From positions 46,334 through 110,333 of the forward strand of contig JBFWNN010000008.1 of NCBI GenBank assembly GCA_050251035.1: 64,000 nucleotides of DNA, written 5' to 3'. The notes beneath the pieces were generated by a model, which had not been told where the DNA came from, searched no databases, and was given only the letters and a program-made list of their open reading frames with translations. The stretch comes from Taklimakanibacter sp050251035. Its GTDB lineage: Bacteria > Pseudomonadota > Alphaproteobacteria > Rhizobiales > Aestuariivirgaceae. Below are positions 48,371-56,595 of this stretch, piece after piece. The translations under genes and the position numbers were made by a program. The first letter of the stretch is position 1. The number at the start of each line of letters is the position of its first letter.

Positions 48371-49156
48371 ATGTCGAGCAGCGATCTTGCCGAGGCCCGC
48401 AAGCCGCGCATCCAGTCGCTGGCGCGCGCCGACGCCATACTGTCGGCGGTCATGGCGCATGAGGGACCGGCGAGCCTCAGCTCGCTCAGCGAAGCCATGC
48501 GGCTCAACAAGACCACCGTCTTCAACCTGGCGGAGAGCCTCGTGGTGCTGGGCTTCCTGCAGCGGGCGACACAGGGCAAGGGCTACCAGCTCGGTCTGCG
48601 CTGCCTGGAGCTCGGCCGTCACGTGGCGAAGCGGCTGCCGATCCTGGAGCTCAGCCGGCCGTCTTTGCGCGAGCTCTGTCAGGCGACGCGCGAGACGGTC
48701 AATCTCGCCGTGCCCTATCTGCATGAAGGCATCATCCTGGAAGCCTTGCAGAGCCAGCAGGCGGTGCGCGCCGTCGCCTATGCGGGGGCGCGCACGAACT
48801 ACCATTCGAGCGCCTGCGGCAAGGCGATGTTCGCCTTCTTCCCGGAAGAGCAGCGGCAGTGGCTCTACAAGACGGCGGGGCTCGAGAAGATGACGGACCA
48901 CACGATCGTGAGCGTGCCTAAGCTCGAGACCGAGCTTGCGACCGTGCGCCAGAAAGGTTTTGCGACCGACCGTCAGGAGAACGAGATCGGCGCCTTCTGC
49001 GTCGGCATGCCGGTCTTCGGGCCCTTCAATGAGGTTGCCGGTGCGATAAGCGTCTCGGGCGTGCTCCAGCGCATGACGCCCGACTTCGTCGCGGAAGTGG
49101 TCGCTCTCCTGCGCGAGCACACGGAGAAGATCTCGCAGAAGCTCGGGCGGGCGTGA
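48371..49156 (+). CDS. IclR family transcriptional regulator
   Basis: 261 residues. The winged helix-turn-helix (about 10-75) includes LSSLSEAMRLNKTTVFNLAE and SLVVLGFLQRAT; the effector-binding GAF-like domain includes AGARTNYHSSACGKAMFAFF and ENEIGAFCVGMPVFGPFNEV. It is divergent from the epimerase/ABC operon, 132 bp apart, with three related palindromes in between. It is therefore the best candidate controller of the whole 37-48 kb block. Family members sense small acids such as keto-sugar acids. Confidence 0.9.
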   Translation: MSSSDLAEARKPRIQSLARADAILSAVMAHEGPASLSSLSEAMRLNKTTVFNLAESLVVLGFLQRATQGKGYQLGLRCLELGRHVAKRLPILELSRPSLRELCQATRETVNLAVPYLHEGIILEALQSQQAVRAVAYAGARTNYHSSACGKAMFAFFPEEQRQWLYKTAGLEKMTDHTIVSVPKLETELATVRQKGFATDRQENEIGAFCVGMPVFGPFNEVAGAISVSGVLQRMTPDFVAEVVALLREHTEKISQKLGRA

Positions 49157-49182
49157 AAACCTCGCGCGAGGCCAGCTGATCC

Positions 49183-50505
49183 ATGGCAACGATCACTCAT
49201 CTTCCGCAGGAAGACCGGACGAATGGCTGGAGCGCCGTCCTGCCTGTACGACAGCCGGCACCGGCGCTCGATCGCACGGTCGCGGCGGACTGGGTCGTGG
49301 TCGGGGCCGGCTATGCCGGGCTCGCGGCGGCGCGCCGTCTCTCCGAGAACCGCCCGGGTGACAGCATCGTCCTTATCGATGCCCATGAAGTGGGCGAGAA
49401 CGCCTCGGGCCGTAATTCCGGCTTCGCCATCGACCTGCCGCACAATACCGGCAGCGCCCACACTGAGCTCGACGGCGCACATCGCTTCATGCGGCTCGCC
49501 CGCGCCGCCATCGACTATCTCGAAACCGCGGTTCTCCGGCACGGCATCGCCTGCGACTGGAGCAAAGCCGGCAAATTCCATGCCGCGGTTTCAGCCGTGG
49601 GCGTCAAGACCATACTCGAGCCTTTCGCGCGCGAGCTCGAAGTCCTGAAGGAGCCGGCGACATGGATCGATCGTGCGGCGCTCGCGGCACGGCTCGGCTC
49701 GCCGCATTTCGCCGCCGCCGTCTACACGCCGGGCTGCATCCTCATGAATCCCGCCGCGCTGACGCGCGGACTTGCCGCGAGCCTCCCCGGCAATGTCGCG
49801 CTGTTCGAGCGTAGTCCGGTGGTCGAAGCGGACCTTACACGGGATGCCGTCACCCTCAAGACACCGAAGGGAGAGATCCGCGCGCCGAAGATGATCCTCG
49901 CCATCAATGGTTATGCGCCGGCCTTCGGCTTCTTCGCGGGGCGGCTTCTGCCCTTCGCCGCCCATGCCAGCCTCACGCGCCCGCTCGACGATACGGAACA
50001 GGCGCGCCTGGGAAGCATCGCCGAATGGGGCCTGACGCCGGCCAATGCCTTCGCCGGCATCACCATGCGCTACACGCGCGACCGCCGCATCCTGATCCGC
50101 CAGAACATCCACTACTGCCCGTCCATGCGTCAGTCGGATGAGCGCCGCCGGCAGATCGCGGAAGATCATCAAAAACTCTTCCACGCCCGCTTCCCGGGCC
50201 TGCCGAAGGTCACGATCGCGCATACATGGACCGGCTTCGTGTGCCTGTCGCGCAACGGCGCGCCGGGCTTTGGCCAGATGGCACCCAATATATGGACCGC
50301 CGTGTGCTGCAATGCGGTCGGTGTCACCAAAGGGACGATCGCCGGTCTCCTCGCCGCCGATCTTGCCGCGGGACGCGATAATCCGCTCATCGCGGACATG
50401 CTGGCACTGGGCCAGCCGAACGCGCTGCCGATGCGGCCTTTGCTCGATATCGGCGTTGCCGCCCGCCTGGCCTGGGAGCTCTGGCAGGCGCGGGCGGAAC
50501 GGTAA
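49183..50505 (+). CDS. FAD-dependent amino/amine oxidase of the DAO family
   Basis: 440 residues. The dinucleotide motif VVVGAGYAGLAAARRLSENR and the GENASGRNSGFAID segment are the mark of the PuuB/gamma-glutamylputrescine oxidase-like DAO group, as is the C-terminal GVTKGTIAGLLAADLA. The protein oxidises an amine or amino acid to an imine with FAD. It lies 26 bp after the IclR gene, so it may be co-transcribed with it and lie in the same regulon. Substrate unknown. Confidence 0.85.
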   Translation: MATITHLPQEDRTNGWSAVLPVRQPAPALDRTVAADWVVVGAGYAGLAAARRLSENRPGDSIVLIDAHEVGENASGRNSGFAIDLPHNTGSAHTELDGAHRFMRLARAAIDYLETAVLRHGIACDWSKAGKFHAAVSAVGVKTILEPFARELEVLKEPATWIDRAALAARLGSPHFAAAVYTPGCILMNPAALTRGLAASLPGNVALFERSPVVEADLTRDAVTLKTPKGEIRAPKMILAINGYAPAFGFFAGRLLPFAAHASLTRPLDDTEQARLGSIAEWGLTPANAFAGITMRYTRDRRILIRQNIHYCPSMRQSDERRRQIAEDHQKLFHARFPGLPKVTIAHTWTGFVCLSRNGAPGFGQMAPNIWTAVCCNAVGVTKGTIAGLLAADLAAGRDNPLIADMLALGQPNALPMRPLLDIGVAARLAWELWQARAER

Positions 50506-50590
50506 TTCAGGGAGGCCAGGCCGGCCTGTAGCTGTTTGCCCCTGTGTTGCCAATCCAACCGCGCTGGGGCATCCTTCGCCCACAGTGACG

Positions 50591-51628
50591 ATGCTCAAAG
50601 ATGCCTCTCCCCCACCCGCCGCAGATTCACCGCTCGCGGCATTCGATGGCGCCATCGTTCCGAACCGGACCGGAGCCCTCTATCGCGCCGGACTCGCTTT
50701 GGTGGCCTTTGCCATGGCGCTGTTGCCCGCCTTCTATCTGGCCCGGGAAAGCGCCGAGCTTGCCGAGACCGATGCCCTGATCGGCCAATATTACGGCGTC
50801 GTGCGGATAGGCTTCCATCCACTTTTCATCGAGCGGCAATTGCCGGTGCCTGTCGAGCGGGCTGTCGCTCTTGCCGAGTGGCGAGCGGCCTGTGCGGAAA
50901 TCGAGGCGTTGCGCGAGGAAGCGGAGAAAATCTCCGTGGCTTGCATCGAGCAGCTGGAGCGGCGCGGCAGACTACTGACTGCGTACCATCTTGCGAAGGC
51001 GGATTTTGAGTTCTCGCCGGAAGATTTCGGTTTGCCCGATCACGCGACGACCTCTAGTGAGTTGAGAACAGCGACGGAGGTCACTTTGCCGGATGCCGAG
51101 ACGGCCATCGACGAACACCTGGCCCGGCTGGAACCGTTCTTCGCCGCCCTTCGCCGACGCATCGGGCTGGCGCTTACCTTTCACGCCAATAGCGACGCGG
51201 TTTCGTCTATCACCTCGGAGGAGAGTGCCGTACTCCTACCGTTGGTTGCAGCCCTCGGAGCCGAAATGAAAGAAGTGCTTGCCATGGCCGACAGGCTGCG
51301 CGCTCTGGGGGCCTTGATAGAGAATCGAGGCAATCATCCGGACACCACGCAAGTCGACATCGAGGCTCGCGAACTCGCATTCGACTTGCGAAGCCGCGCG
51401 ATCGGAATCAAGGAACGCGTGGGAGGCCTCATTTATCCCTTCGCCCACTCGCGCGGCCACCTCACGGTCGCCGAATATTTGCACGTGGGACAATCACCAG
51501 AGTTCGACTGGAGGCGTTCTTATGAAGGCGGCATAGTATATGTGAACCGGCTTATCGATCTGCATCGCCGACTCATCGGCCGGACTCTCGCCTTCGCCGA
51601 TTCAGCGGAGAAAGCTGCAGAGTCGTGA
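50591..51628 (+). CDS. Uncharacterised membrane-anchored protein
   Basis: 345 residues from the ATG at 50591 (in-frame GTG two codons earlier). A Pro-rich N-terminus (residues 5-25) precedes one membrane span at about 30-52 (AGLALVAFAMALLPAFYLAR), and the remainder is largely helical and polar (EIEALREEAEKISVACIEQ, LEARELAFDLRSRAIGIK-like). I recognise no catalytic motif and no known family. Topology suggests a cytoplasmic tail and a periplasmic helical domain. It is 85 bp downstream of the oxidase on the same strand, with a 12-bp palindrome (50517-50528) between. Its codon usage looks slightly less GC-biased than its neighbours. Confidence 0.55.
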   Translation: MLKDASPPPAADSPLAAFDGAIVPNRTGALYRAGLALVAFAMALLPAFYLARESAELAETDALIGQYYGVVRIGFHPLFIERQLPVPVERAVALAEWRAACAEIEALREEAEKISVACIEQLERRGRLLTAYHLAKADFEFSPEDFGLPDHATTSSELRTATEVTLPDAETAIDEHLARLEPFFAALRRRIGLALTFHANSDAVSSITSEESAVLLPLVAALGAEMKEVLAMADRLRALGALIENRGNHPDTTQVDIEARELAFDLRSRAIGIKERVGGLIYPFAHSRGHLTVAEYLHVGQSPEFDWRRSYEGGIVYVNRLIDLHRRLIGRTLAFADSAEKAAES

Positions 51629-51640
51629 ACATCGGCAATG

Positions 51641-51667
51641 AAAAGACCGGGACCCTTGCGATCCCGG
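51641..51667 (-). terminator. Intrinsic terminator of the Liv/Hyu operon
   Basis: On the minus strand CCGGGA (51667-51662), a 9-base loop, TCCCGG (51652-51647), then GTC and TTTT (51644-51641). It lies 25 bp after the stop codon of the last gene, the binding protein at 51692-52879, so it closes the operon running from 60445. Confidence 0.65.
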
Positions 51668-51691
51668 CCTTGTCGTCGATTAACGCAGCGC

Positions 51692-52879
51692 TTACTGCTT
51701 CAACAGGTCCGGCACGGGAATGGCTTCGCTGATCGTCCATTCGTCGATGACGGCGGGCTTGCCGTTGGTCGTCTCGATGATGAGATAGCGGCCCTTGTTC
51801 TGGTGATGGATTTCGCTGGTGAAGGTGCGCGGGCCGAAGAGCGTCGGCTCGTCCTTCATCTTCTCGAGCTCGGCTACGACCGCGCCGGCATCGATCGACT
51901 TCGCCCGCTCCACCGCCTTGGCCCACACATCGATGAGCACATAGCCCGGATAGACATACTGGCTCGACGGATCGCCGCCCGTCACTTCCTTGTACTTCTT
52001 GTTGAACTCATTGACCTTGGGGTTCGGGTCGTCGCCATAGATCGAGCCCTGGGCCGGCACGATGAAGCCCGAGAGGTCGGGCACCGCCGAGAGCCAGTAG
52101 CTGCCGTCCATGCCGGAGCCGTTGAGGATCGGCGCCTTGATGCCCGCGGCGCGGATCTGCTTCACCGCGCTGACGCCCCCCGGCATCATGGTGCACAGCA
52201 TGATCGCATCGGGCTCCTGCGGCAGGGCCTTGATGCGGCTGATCTGCGAGGCGATCGACGCGTCCTCGTTCTTGAACGTGTCGCTGCCGACAAGCTCGGC
52301 ATCCTTGAGCCGCGGCAGCTGCCAGTCGAAGCCGTCGCAAATGCCCTTGTTGTAGACCGTCCAGGTGTCGAGCAGGCGGTAGAACTTGCGCGCGTTCTTC
52401 TTCTCATAGGCCCATTGCGCCATGGTGGCGCCCTGCACCGCGGCGAGCACCGAGCTCGAGAAGGAGTGCGGGCCGACACCCGGTATGCCGGCCTTGATCG
52501 ATTCGGCGCACAGGAAGAAGGAGACCTTGCCCGCCGCCTCTGCGGCGAGCGCCGCGGGTGCTCCGAAGTCGTAGTCGCAGGACACGATCACCAATTCGGC
52601 ACCCTTGTCGAGCACTTCGAGGCCGGCCTTGGCGCCCTCGGCGCGGTCGGTCTTGGTGTCGGCGGTGACCACCTTGATCTGCTTGCCCAAGAGCCCGCCG
52701 GCCTTGTTGATCTCGTCGATGCGGATCAGCGCCGCATCCTGAGCCGGCTTGTCATAGGCCTGCATGAAGCCCGATTCCGCCGTGGCGAAGCCGACAACGA
52801 TCTCCTCTGCGGCATAAGCGCTTCCGGCGGTGAGCGTGCCGAAGACGGCCGCCAATGCCAGTCGTTTCATTCTCTTCAT
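51692..52879 (-). CDS. Branched-chain amino acid/amide-type periplasmic binding protein (LivK-like)
   Basis: 395 residues from the ATG at 52879 (AAGGAGG 5 bp upstream). A signal peptide ends near residue 23 (GSAYAA). The mature part opens IVVGFATAESGFMQAYDKPA, and AALAAEAAGKVSFFLCAES and YPGYVLIDVWAKAVERA follow, the type 1 LivJ/LivK fold. It is last in the operon, an unusual place for the most abundant subunit. The ligand is probably the hydantoin, lactam or amide used by the HyuAB enzymes; this is inferred from the operon. Confidence 0.88.
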   Translation of the reverse strand: MKRMKRLALAAVFGTLTAGSAYAAEEIVVGFATAESGFMQAYDKPAQDAALIRIDEINKAGGLLGKQIKVVTADTKTDRAEGAKAGLEVLDKGAELVIVSCDYDFGAPAALAAEAAGKVSFFLCAESIKAGIPGVGPHSFSSSVLAAVQGATMAQWAYEKKNARKFYRLLDTWTVYNKGICDGFDWQLPRLKDAELVGSDTFKNEDASIASQISRIKALPQEPDAIMLCTMMPGGVSAVKQIRAAGIKAPILNGSGMDGSYWLSAVPDLSGFIVPAQGSIYGDDPNPKVNEFNKKYKEVTGGDPSSQYVYPGYVLIDVWAKAVERAKSIDAGAVVAELEKMKDEPTLFGPRTFTSEIHHQNKGRYLIIETTNGKPAVIDEWTISEAIPVPDLLKQ

Positions 52880-52900
52880 CGTTTCCTCCTTGTCATGTTC

Positions 52901-53980
52901 TCAACGCACGTCTTCAATAGTCTTGCCGGCGGCCGCCCCGGTCGCGGCCGCATTGTCGAATGGCCAATGCCGCCAGACGAGCTCGCGATTGCGCGTCAGG
53001 CCGGTCGGCCGGAACATCAATATGACGATCATCACCAGGCCGATGGTGATCTCCTGCAGGCCGTTCGGAATGGACAGTGTCGTTGCCCCGAGATCGATGC
53101 CCTTCTCGAGCCAGCGCAGCAATTGGATGATGGCCGAGATCACGATCACGCCCAAAACCGCGCCCGACAGGCTGTTCATGCCGCCCACCACCAGCATCGA
53201 CAGCGTGATGAAGGTGACGCCCAGATAGAAGGCGTCGGGATTGACGACGCCGAGGAAGTGGCCGTAGAGCGCGCCGGCGACGCCGATGACGAAGGCCGAG
53301 ATGACGAAGGCGATCAGCCTTTCGCGCACGATGTCGATGCCGGAGGCCGCCGCCGCCGTGGCCTCGTCGCGTCCGGCGCGCAACGCCAGCCCTGAGCGCG
53401 AGATCTGATAGAGATAGGCGATGACGACGACGAGCGCCGCCCCGCCGAGCGCCGTCCATATGCCGGTATAGAAAGGGATGCCGACGATCGAGCCGGTGCC
53501 GCCGGTCACCGAATCCCAGTTGGAATAGACGACGTTGATCACCGCCAGCATGGCGAAGGTGGCGATCGAGGCGGCGATGCCCGAGAGCCGCATCATGATG
53601 CGCCCGACGATGAGGGCAAAGAGCGCGGCGAGAAGCCCGGCGAGCGCCGCCGAGACGAAGATCGGCAGTTGCGCCCCGGCGAGGACGGCGGGCAGGCCCG
53701 GCAGGGACACTTGTTTCATCACCGGCGGGATGGTGAACCAGGCGGCGGCATAGGCGCCGAGGCACATGAAGCCCATATGACCGAAGCTGATGACGCCGGA
53801 ATTGCCGACGAAGATGTAGAGCCCCGCCACCAGCATGACGCGGATGAACATCTCGACCACGGTGCGGCTGAACGGGCCCGAGCCCACGAGCTTGGCCAGG
53901 ACCGCTATGGCGATGAGGATCAGGATCAGGATGATCGGCGTCGAGATCGTGCGGGCGAGGAGCGAGCTGCGCTGGGCCAT
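52901..53980 (-). CDS. Branched-chain amino acid/amide-type ABC permease (LivM-like)
   Basis: 359 residues from the ATG at 53980, next to the LivH stop. VGNSGVISFGHMGFMCLGAYAA is the LivM signature and VGGMNSLSGAVLGVIVISAI the conserved C-terminal loop. About 8-10 spans. The gene is followed 21 bp later by the binding protein. A longer open frame to 55060 on the same strand crosses LivH and the repeat and is not coding. Confidence 0.9.
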   Translation of the reverse strand: MAQRSSLLARTISTPIILILILIAIAVLAKLVGSGPFSRTVVEMFIRVMLVAGLYIFVGNSGVISFGHMGFMCLGAYAAAWFTIPPVMKQVSLPGLPAVLAGAQLPIFVSAALAGLLAALFALIVGRIMMRLSGIAASIATFAMLAVINVVYSNWDSVTGGTGSIVGIPFYTGIWTALGGAALVVVIAYLYQISRSGLALRAGRDEATAAAASGIDIVRERLIAFVISAFVIGVAGALYGHFLGVVNPDAFYLGVTFITLSMLVVGGMNSLSGAVLGVIVISAIIQLLRWLEKGIDLGATTLSIPNGLQEITIGLVMIVILMFRPTGLTRNRELVWRHWPFDNAAATGAAAGKTIEDVR

Positions 53981-53982
53981 CG

Positions 53983-54897
53983 TCACACCCTCTGCTTCGT
54001 CGCTTTGGGCGCGAACAGTCCCTGCGGGCGCCAGATGAGGCAGGCGATGACCGCGCCATAGACGAAGGCGTCGCGGAAGGGGCGGGCCTCGAGCGGCAGG
54101 ATGACCTGCATGAGGACGCTGGCACCGCCGATGAGGAAGCCCGCGATCACGGCGCCCGGCAGGCTGCCCAGGCCGCCGATCACCGTGGCGATGAAGGCGA
54201 CGAGCATCACCGAGACGCCCATCTGGATGTCGACGGTTCCCGTCTGGGTCGCGAGGATGAGGCCGATGGCGGCGGCCAGCATGCCGGAGATGGCGAAGGC
54301 CAGCATGATGACCCGGTTCGCCTTGACGCCCAGCATGCGCGCCATGGTGAAGTTCTCGGCCGCGGCGCGCATCTCGAGCCCGAAGCGCGTGCGCTTGAGG
54401 AAGGCGGTGAGACTCAGGAGGACGATGATGGTGATGCAGATGGTGACCACTTGCAAAAGCGGGATGCGGGCGCCCGCGATCTCCACCTGCCGGCTGAGGG
54501 CGGACCACAGGTCGATGGATTTCGGCCGGCTGGAGAACAGCATCAGGAGGAAATGCTTGATGACGAAGCCGAGCGCGAAGGAGGCGATCATCATGGTCGC
54601 CGGATTGGCGTTGCGGAAGCGGCGGAAGACGAGGATCTCGGACAGGACCGAGAGGCCGGCGCCGATGGCGAGGATGAGCGGGACCAGGATGATGGTCGGC
54701 AGGTTGCCGGCGAAGACGATGGCCGCCGCGTCGATCGACGGCCACAGCAGAGCGAAGACGCAGAAGGCGATATAGTCGCCATGGGCGAAATTGACGAGCC
54801 GCATCACCCCGAAGATGAGCGCGATGCCGAGCGCCCCCAGGGCATAGAGGCTGCCGAGGCTCAAGGCGTCGAAGATGATCTGGAGGATCGCGGTCAT
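53983..54897 (-). CDS. Branched-chain amino acid/amide-type ABC permease (LivH-like)
   Basis: 304 residues. ALIFGVMRLVNFAHGDYIAF is the LivH hallmark, and ATVIGGLGSLPGAVIAGFLI the conserved loop. It is the second permease subunit, adjacent to LivM by a 4-bp gap with overlapping stop/start bases. The gene starts after the palindromic element at 54917-55110, which separates it from the ATPase genes of the same operon. Confidence 0.9.
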   Translation of the reverse strand: MTAILQIIFDALSLGSLYALGALGIALIFGVMRLVNFAHGDYIAFCVFALLWPSIDAAAIVFAGNLPTIILVPLILAIGAGLSVLSEILVFRRFRNANPATMMIASFALGFVIKHFLLMLFSSRPKSIDLWSALSRQVEIAGARIPLLQVVTICITIIVLLSLTAFLKRTRFGLEMRAAAENFTMARMLGVKANRVIMLAFAISGMLAAAIGLILATQTGTVDIQMGVSVMLVAFIATVIGGLGSLPGAVIAGFLIGGASVLMQVILPLEARPFRDAFVYGAVIACLIWRPQGLFAPKATKQRV

Positions 54898-54916
54898 CGG
54901 TCGCCAGTCCTCGGAT

Positions 54917-55110
54917 CTCCCTCCGCCGCGCGAAGCGCGGGGAGGGTGGACGCCCGAAGGGCGGACGGGTGGGGTTCCTCCGCCGCGAAGTCTCGGACGA
55001 TTGGCCTGGACCGCGCGTTAACGCTTCTCTCGGGAGCTCTTCCCTGCGGAGACACCCCACCCGTCGCGCGTTCCGCGCGCCATCCTCTCCGCCTTCGGCG
55101 GTGGAGGGAG
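54917..55110. repeat. Palindromic intergenic element (MITE-like), inside the Liv/Hyu operon
   Basis: A 194-bp GC-rich element with termini CTCCCTCC (54917-54924) and GGAGGGAG (55103-55110) and internal arms GACGGGTGGGGT (54964-54975) and ACCCCACCCGTC (55054-55065), all perfect inverted matches. Small hairpins occur within each arm (for example GCGCG-AA-CGCGC type). No transposase is present. Similar palindromic elements are frequent between alphaproteobacterial genes. The element sits between livF and livH, so it is transcribed and could fold into a long hairpin. Confidence 0.75.
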
Positions 55111-55132
55111 AGGGTTGTGAGAGATGTCCTCA

Positions 55133-55855
55133 TCAATGCTCCCCATAGCCGAAATAGGCCTTGCGCAGCGTGTCGCCGCGGGCGAGCTGGCGCGCGTCGC
55201 CCTCGAGCACGATCTCGCCCGAGCGCAGGAGCACCATGCGCCCGCCGGTCATCATCGCGCGGGTCGAGCTCTGCTCGACGATCACCAAAGTGAGGCCGCG
55301 GCTGTCGCGCAGGCCGAGCAAGGTCTCATAAACCTGGTCGATCACCTTGGGGGCGAGCCCCAGCGACGGCTCGTCGATGGCGATGAGCCGCGGCGCCGTC
55401 ATCAGCGCGCGGCCGATCACCAGCATCTGCTGCTGGCCGCCCGACAGCACGCCGGCCGGCTTGTCGCGACGCTCCTTCAGCATCGGGAAGACGTCATAGA
55501 CGGCGCCGAGATCCCGCACGGCGCGGGCGCGGTCCTTGCGCATGCCGGCCCCCAGCATCAGGTTCTCCTCGATGGTGAGCGCGCCGAAGACATGACGGCC
55601 TTCCGGTACCATGGAGAAGCCGAGGCGGGCCGTGTCTTCCGGGCGTCCGCCCGAGATCACCTTGCCGTCGAGCGTGATCGCGCCTTCCGCCACCGGCACG
55701 ACGCCGGCGATCGCCTTGAGCAAGGTCGACTTGCCGGCGCCATTGGGACCGGTGATGAACAGCGTCTCGCCTTCGTCGACGGTGAGTGAGATGCTGCGCA
55801 AAGCGGTCAGGCGGCCATAGCGCACGGTGATGTTGTCGACCTCGAGCAGGCTCAT
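55133..55855 (-). CDS. Branched-chain amino acid/amide-type ABC ATP-binding protein (LivF-like)
   Basis: 240 residues from the ATG at 55855 in an ATGA overlap with livG. Walker A GPNGAGKST, signature LSGGQQQM, Walker B LIAIDEPSLGLAP and H-loop IVEQSSTRAMM are present. LivF proteins are shorter than LivG and use LAP after the Walker B, as here. It works with LivG to energise the importer. Confidence 0.92.
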   Translation of the reverse strand: MSLLEVDNITVRYGRLTALRSISLTVDEGETLFITGPNGAGKSTLLKAIAGVVPVAEGAITLDGKVISGGRPEDTARLGFSMVPEGRHVFGALTIEENLMLGAGMRKDRARAVRDLGAVYDVFPMLKERRDKPAGVLSGGQQQMLVIGRALMTAPRLIAIDEPSLGLAPKVIDQVYETLLGLRDSRGLTLVIVEQSSTRAMMTGGRMVLLRSGEIVLEGDARQLARGDTLRKAYFGYGEH

Positions 55856-56595
55856 AGGACGGGACCTCCGGCCTCGGCCTGCGTGCCCATATAGGCATGG
55901 CGCACCTTCTCGCTCGCCTTGATCTGGGCGGGCGCGCCGTCCTCGATGATCTCGCCCGAATCGAGCACATGGATATGGTCGCAGATATTGAGCACCAGCC
56001 CGATATTGTGCTCGATCAGCAGCACGCCGCATTTCATCTCGGCGACGATGCGGCGGATCAGGCGGATCAAGTCGTCGGCCTCTTCCGCCGCCATGCCGGC
56101 CGCCGGCTCGTCGAGCAGCAGATAGCGGGGCTCCATCATCAGGGCCCGGCCGATGGCGACGCGGCGCTCATCCGTATAAGGCAGGCCGCCGGCGATGCGG
56201 TCGGCGAGCGGCGCGATGCCGATCCAGTCGAGCATCGCTTCCGCCTTGGCGGCGGCATCGCGGCGCGTGAGGCCCAGGCCGATGCCGGTCACCTCCAGAT
56301 TGTCGATGACCGGCAATTCGCCGAACAGGCGGCCCGACTGGAAGGTGCGGGCGACGCCCAACCGCCTGATGCCGAAGGTGGTCTTGCCGCCGATGGTCGC
56401 GCCGTCGAGCAGCACCTCGCCCTGGTCGGGCGCCTGAAAGCCGGTGAGCACATTGACCAGCGTCGTCTTGCCGGCGCCATTGGGCCCGATGAGCCCGGTG
56501 ACGCGGGCGGGCGGAATGTCGAGCACGACATTCGCCAGCGCCTTCAGCCCGTCGAAGGATACCGAGACATTGCGGGCTGAGAGGGCGGTGCTCAT
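55852..56595 (-). CDS. Branched-chain amino acid/amide-type ABC ATP-binding protein (LivG-like)
   Basis: 247 residues. Walker A is GPNGAGKTT, Walker B YLLLDEPAAGMAAEE, H-loop LLIEHNIGL, all LivG-type. The signature position reads LPYTDERRVAIGRA rather than LSGGQ, a common LivG variation. It overlaps both the hydantoinase gene (4 bp) and livF (4 bp), so enzyme and transporter are translationally coupled. Confidence 0.9.
   Translation of the reverse strand: MSTALSARNVSVSFDGLKALANVVLDIPPARVTGLIGPNGAGKTTLVNVLTGFQAPDQGEVLLDGATIGGKTTFGIRRLGVARTFQSGRLFGELPVIDNLEVTGIGLGLTRRDAAAKAEAMLDWIGIAPLADRIAGGLPYTDERRVAIGRALMMEPRYLLLDEPAAGMAAEEADDLIRLIRRIVAEMKCGVLLIEHNIGLVLNICDHIHVLDSGEIIEDGAPAQIKASEKVRHAYMGTQAEAGGPVL

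Noticed and set aside
50517..50528. CAGGCCGGCCTG as a terminator after the DAO-family oxidase gene
   Set aside because: It is a perfect 12-bp palindrome but leaves no loop when folded and no T-run follows.
53980..55060. An N-terminal extension of the LivM gene by about 360 codons
   Set aside because: The extension crosses livH out of frame and runs into the palindromic element; the ATG at 53980 gives a normal LivM length.
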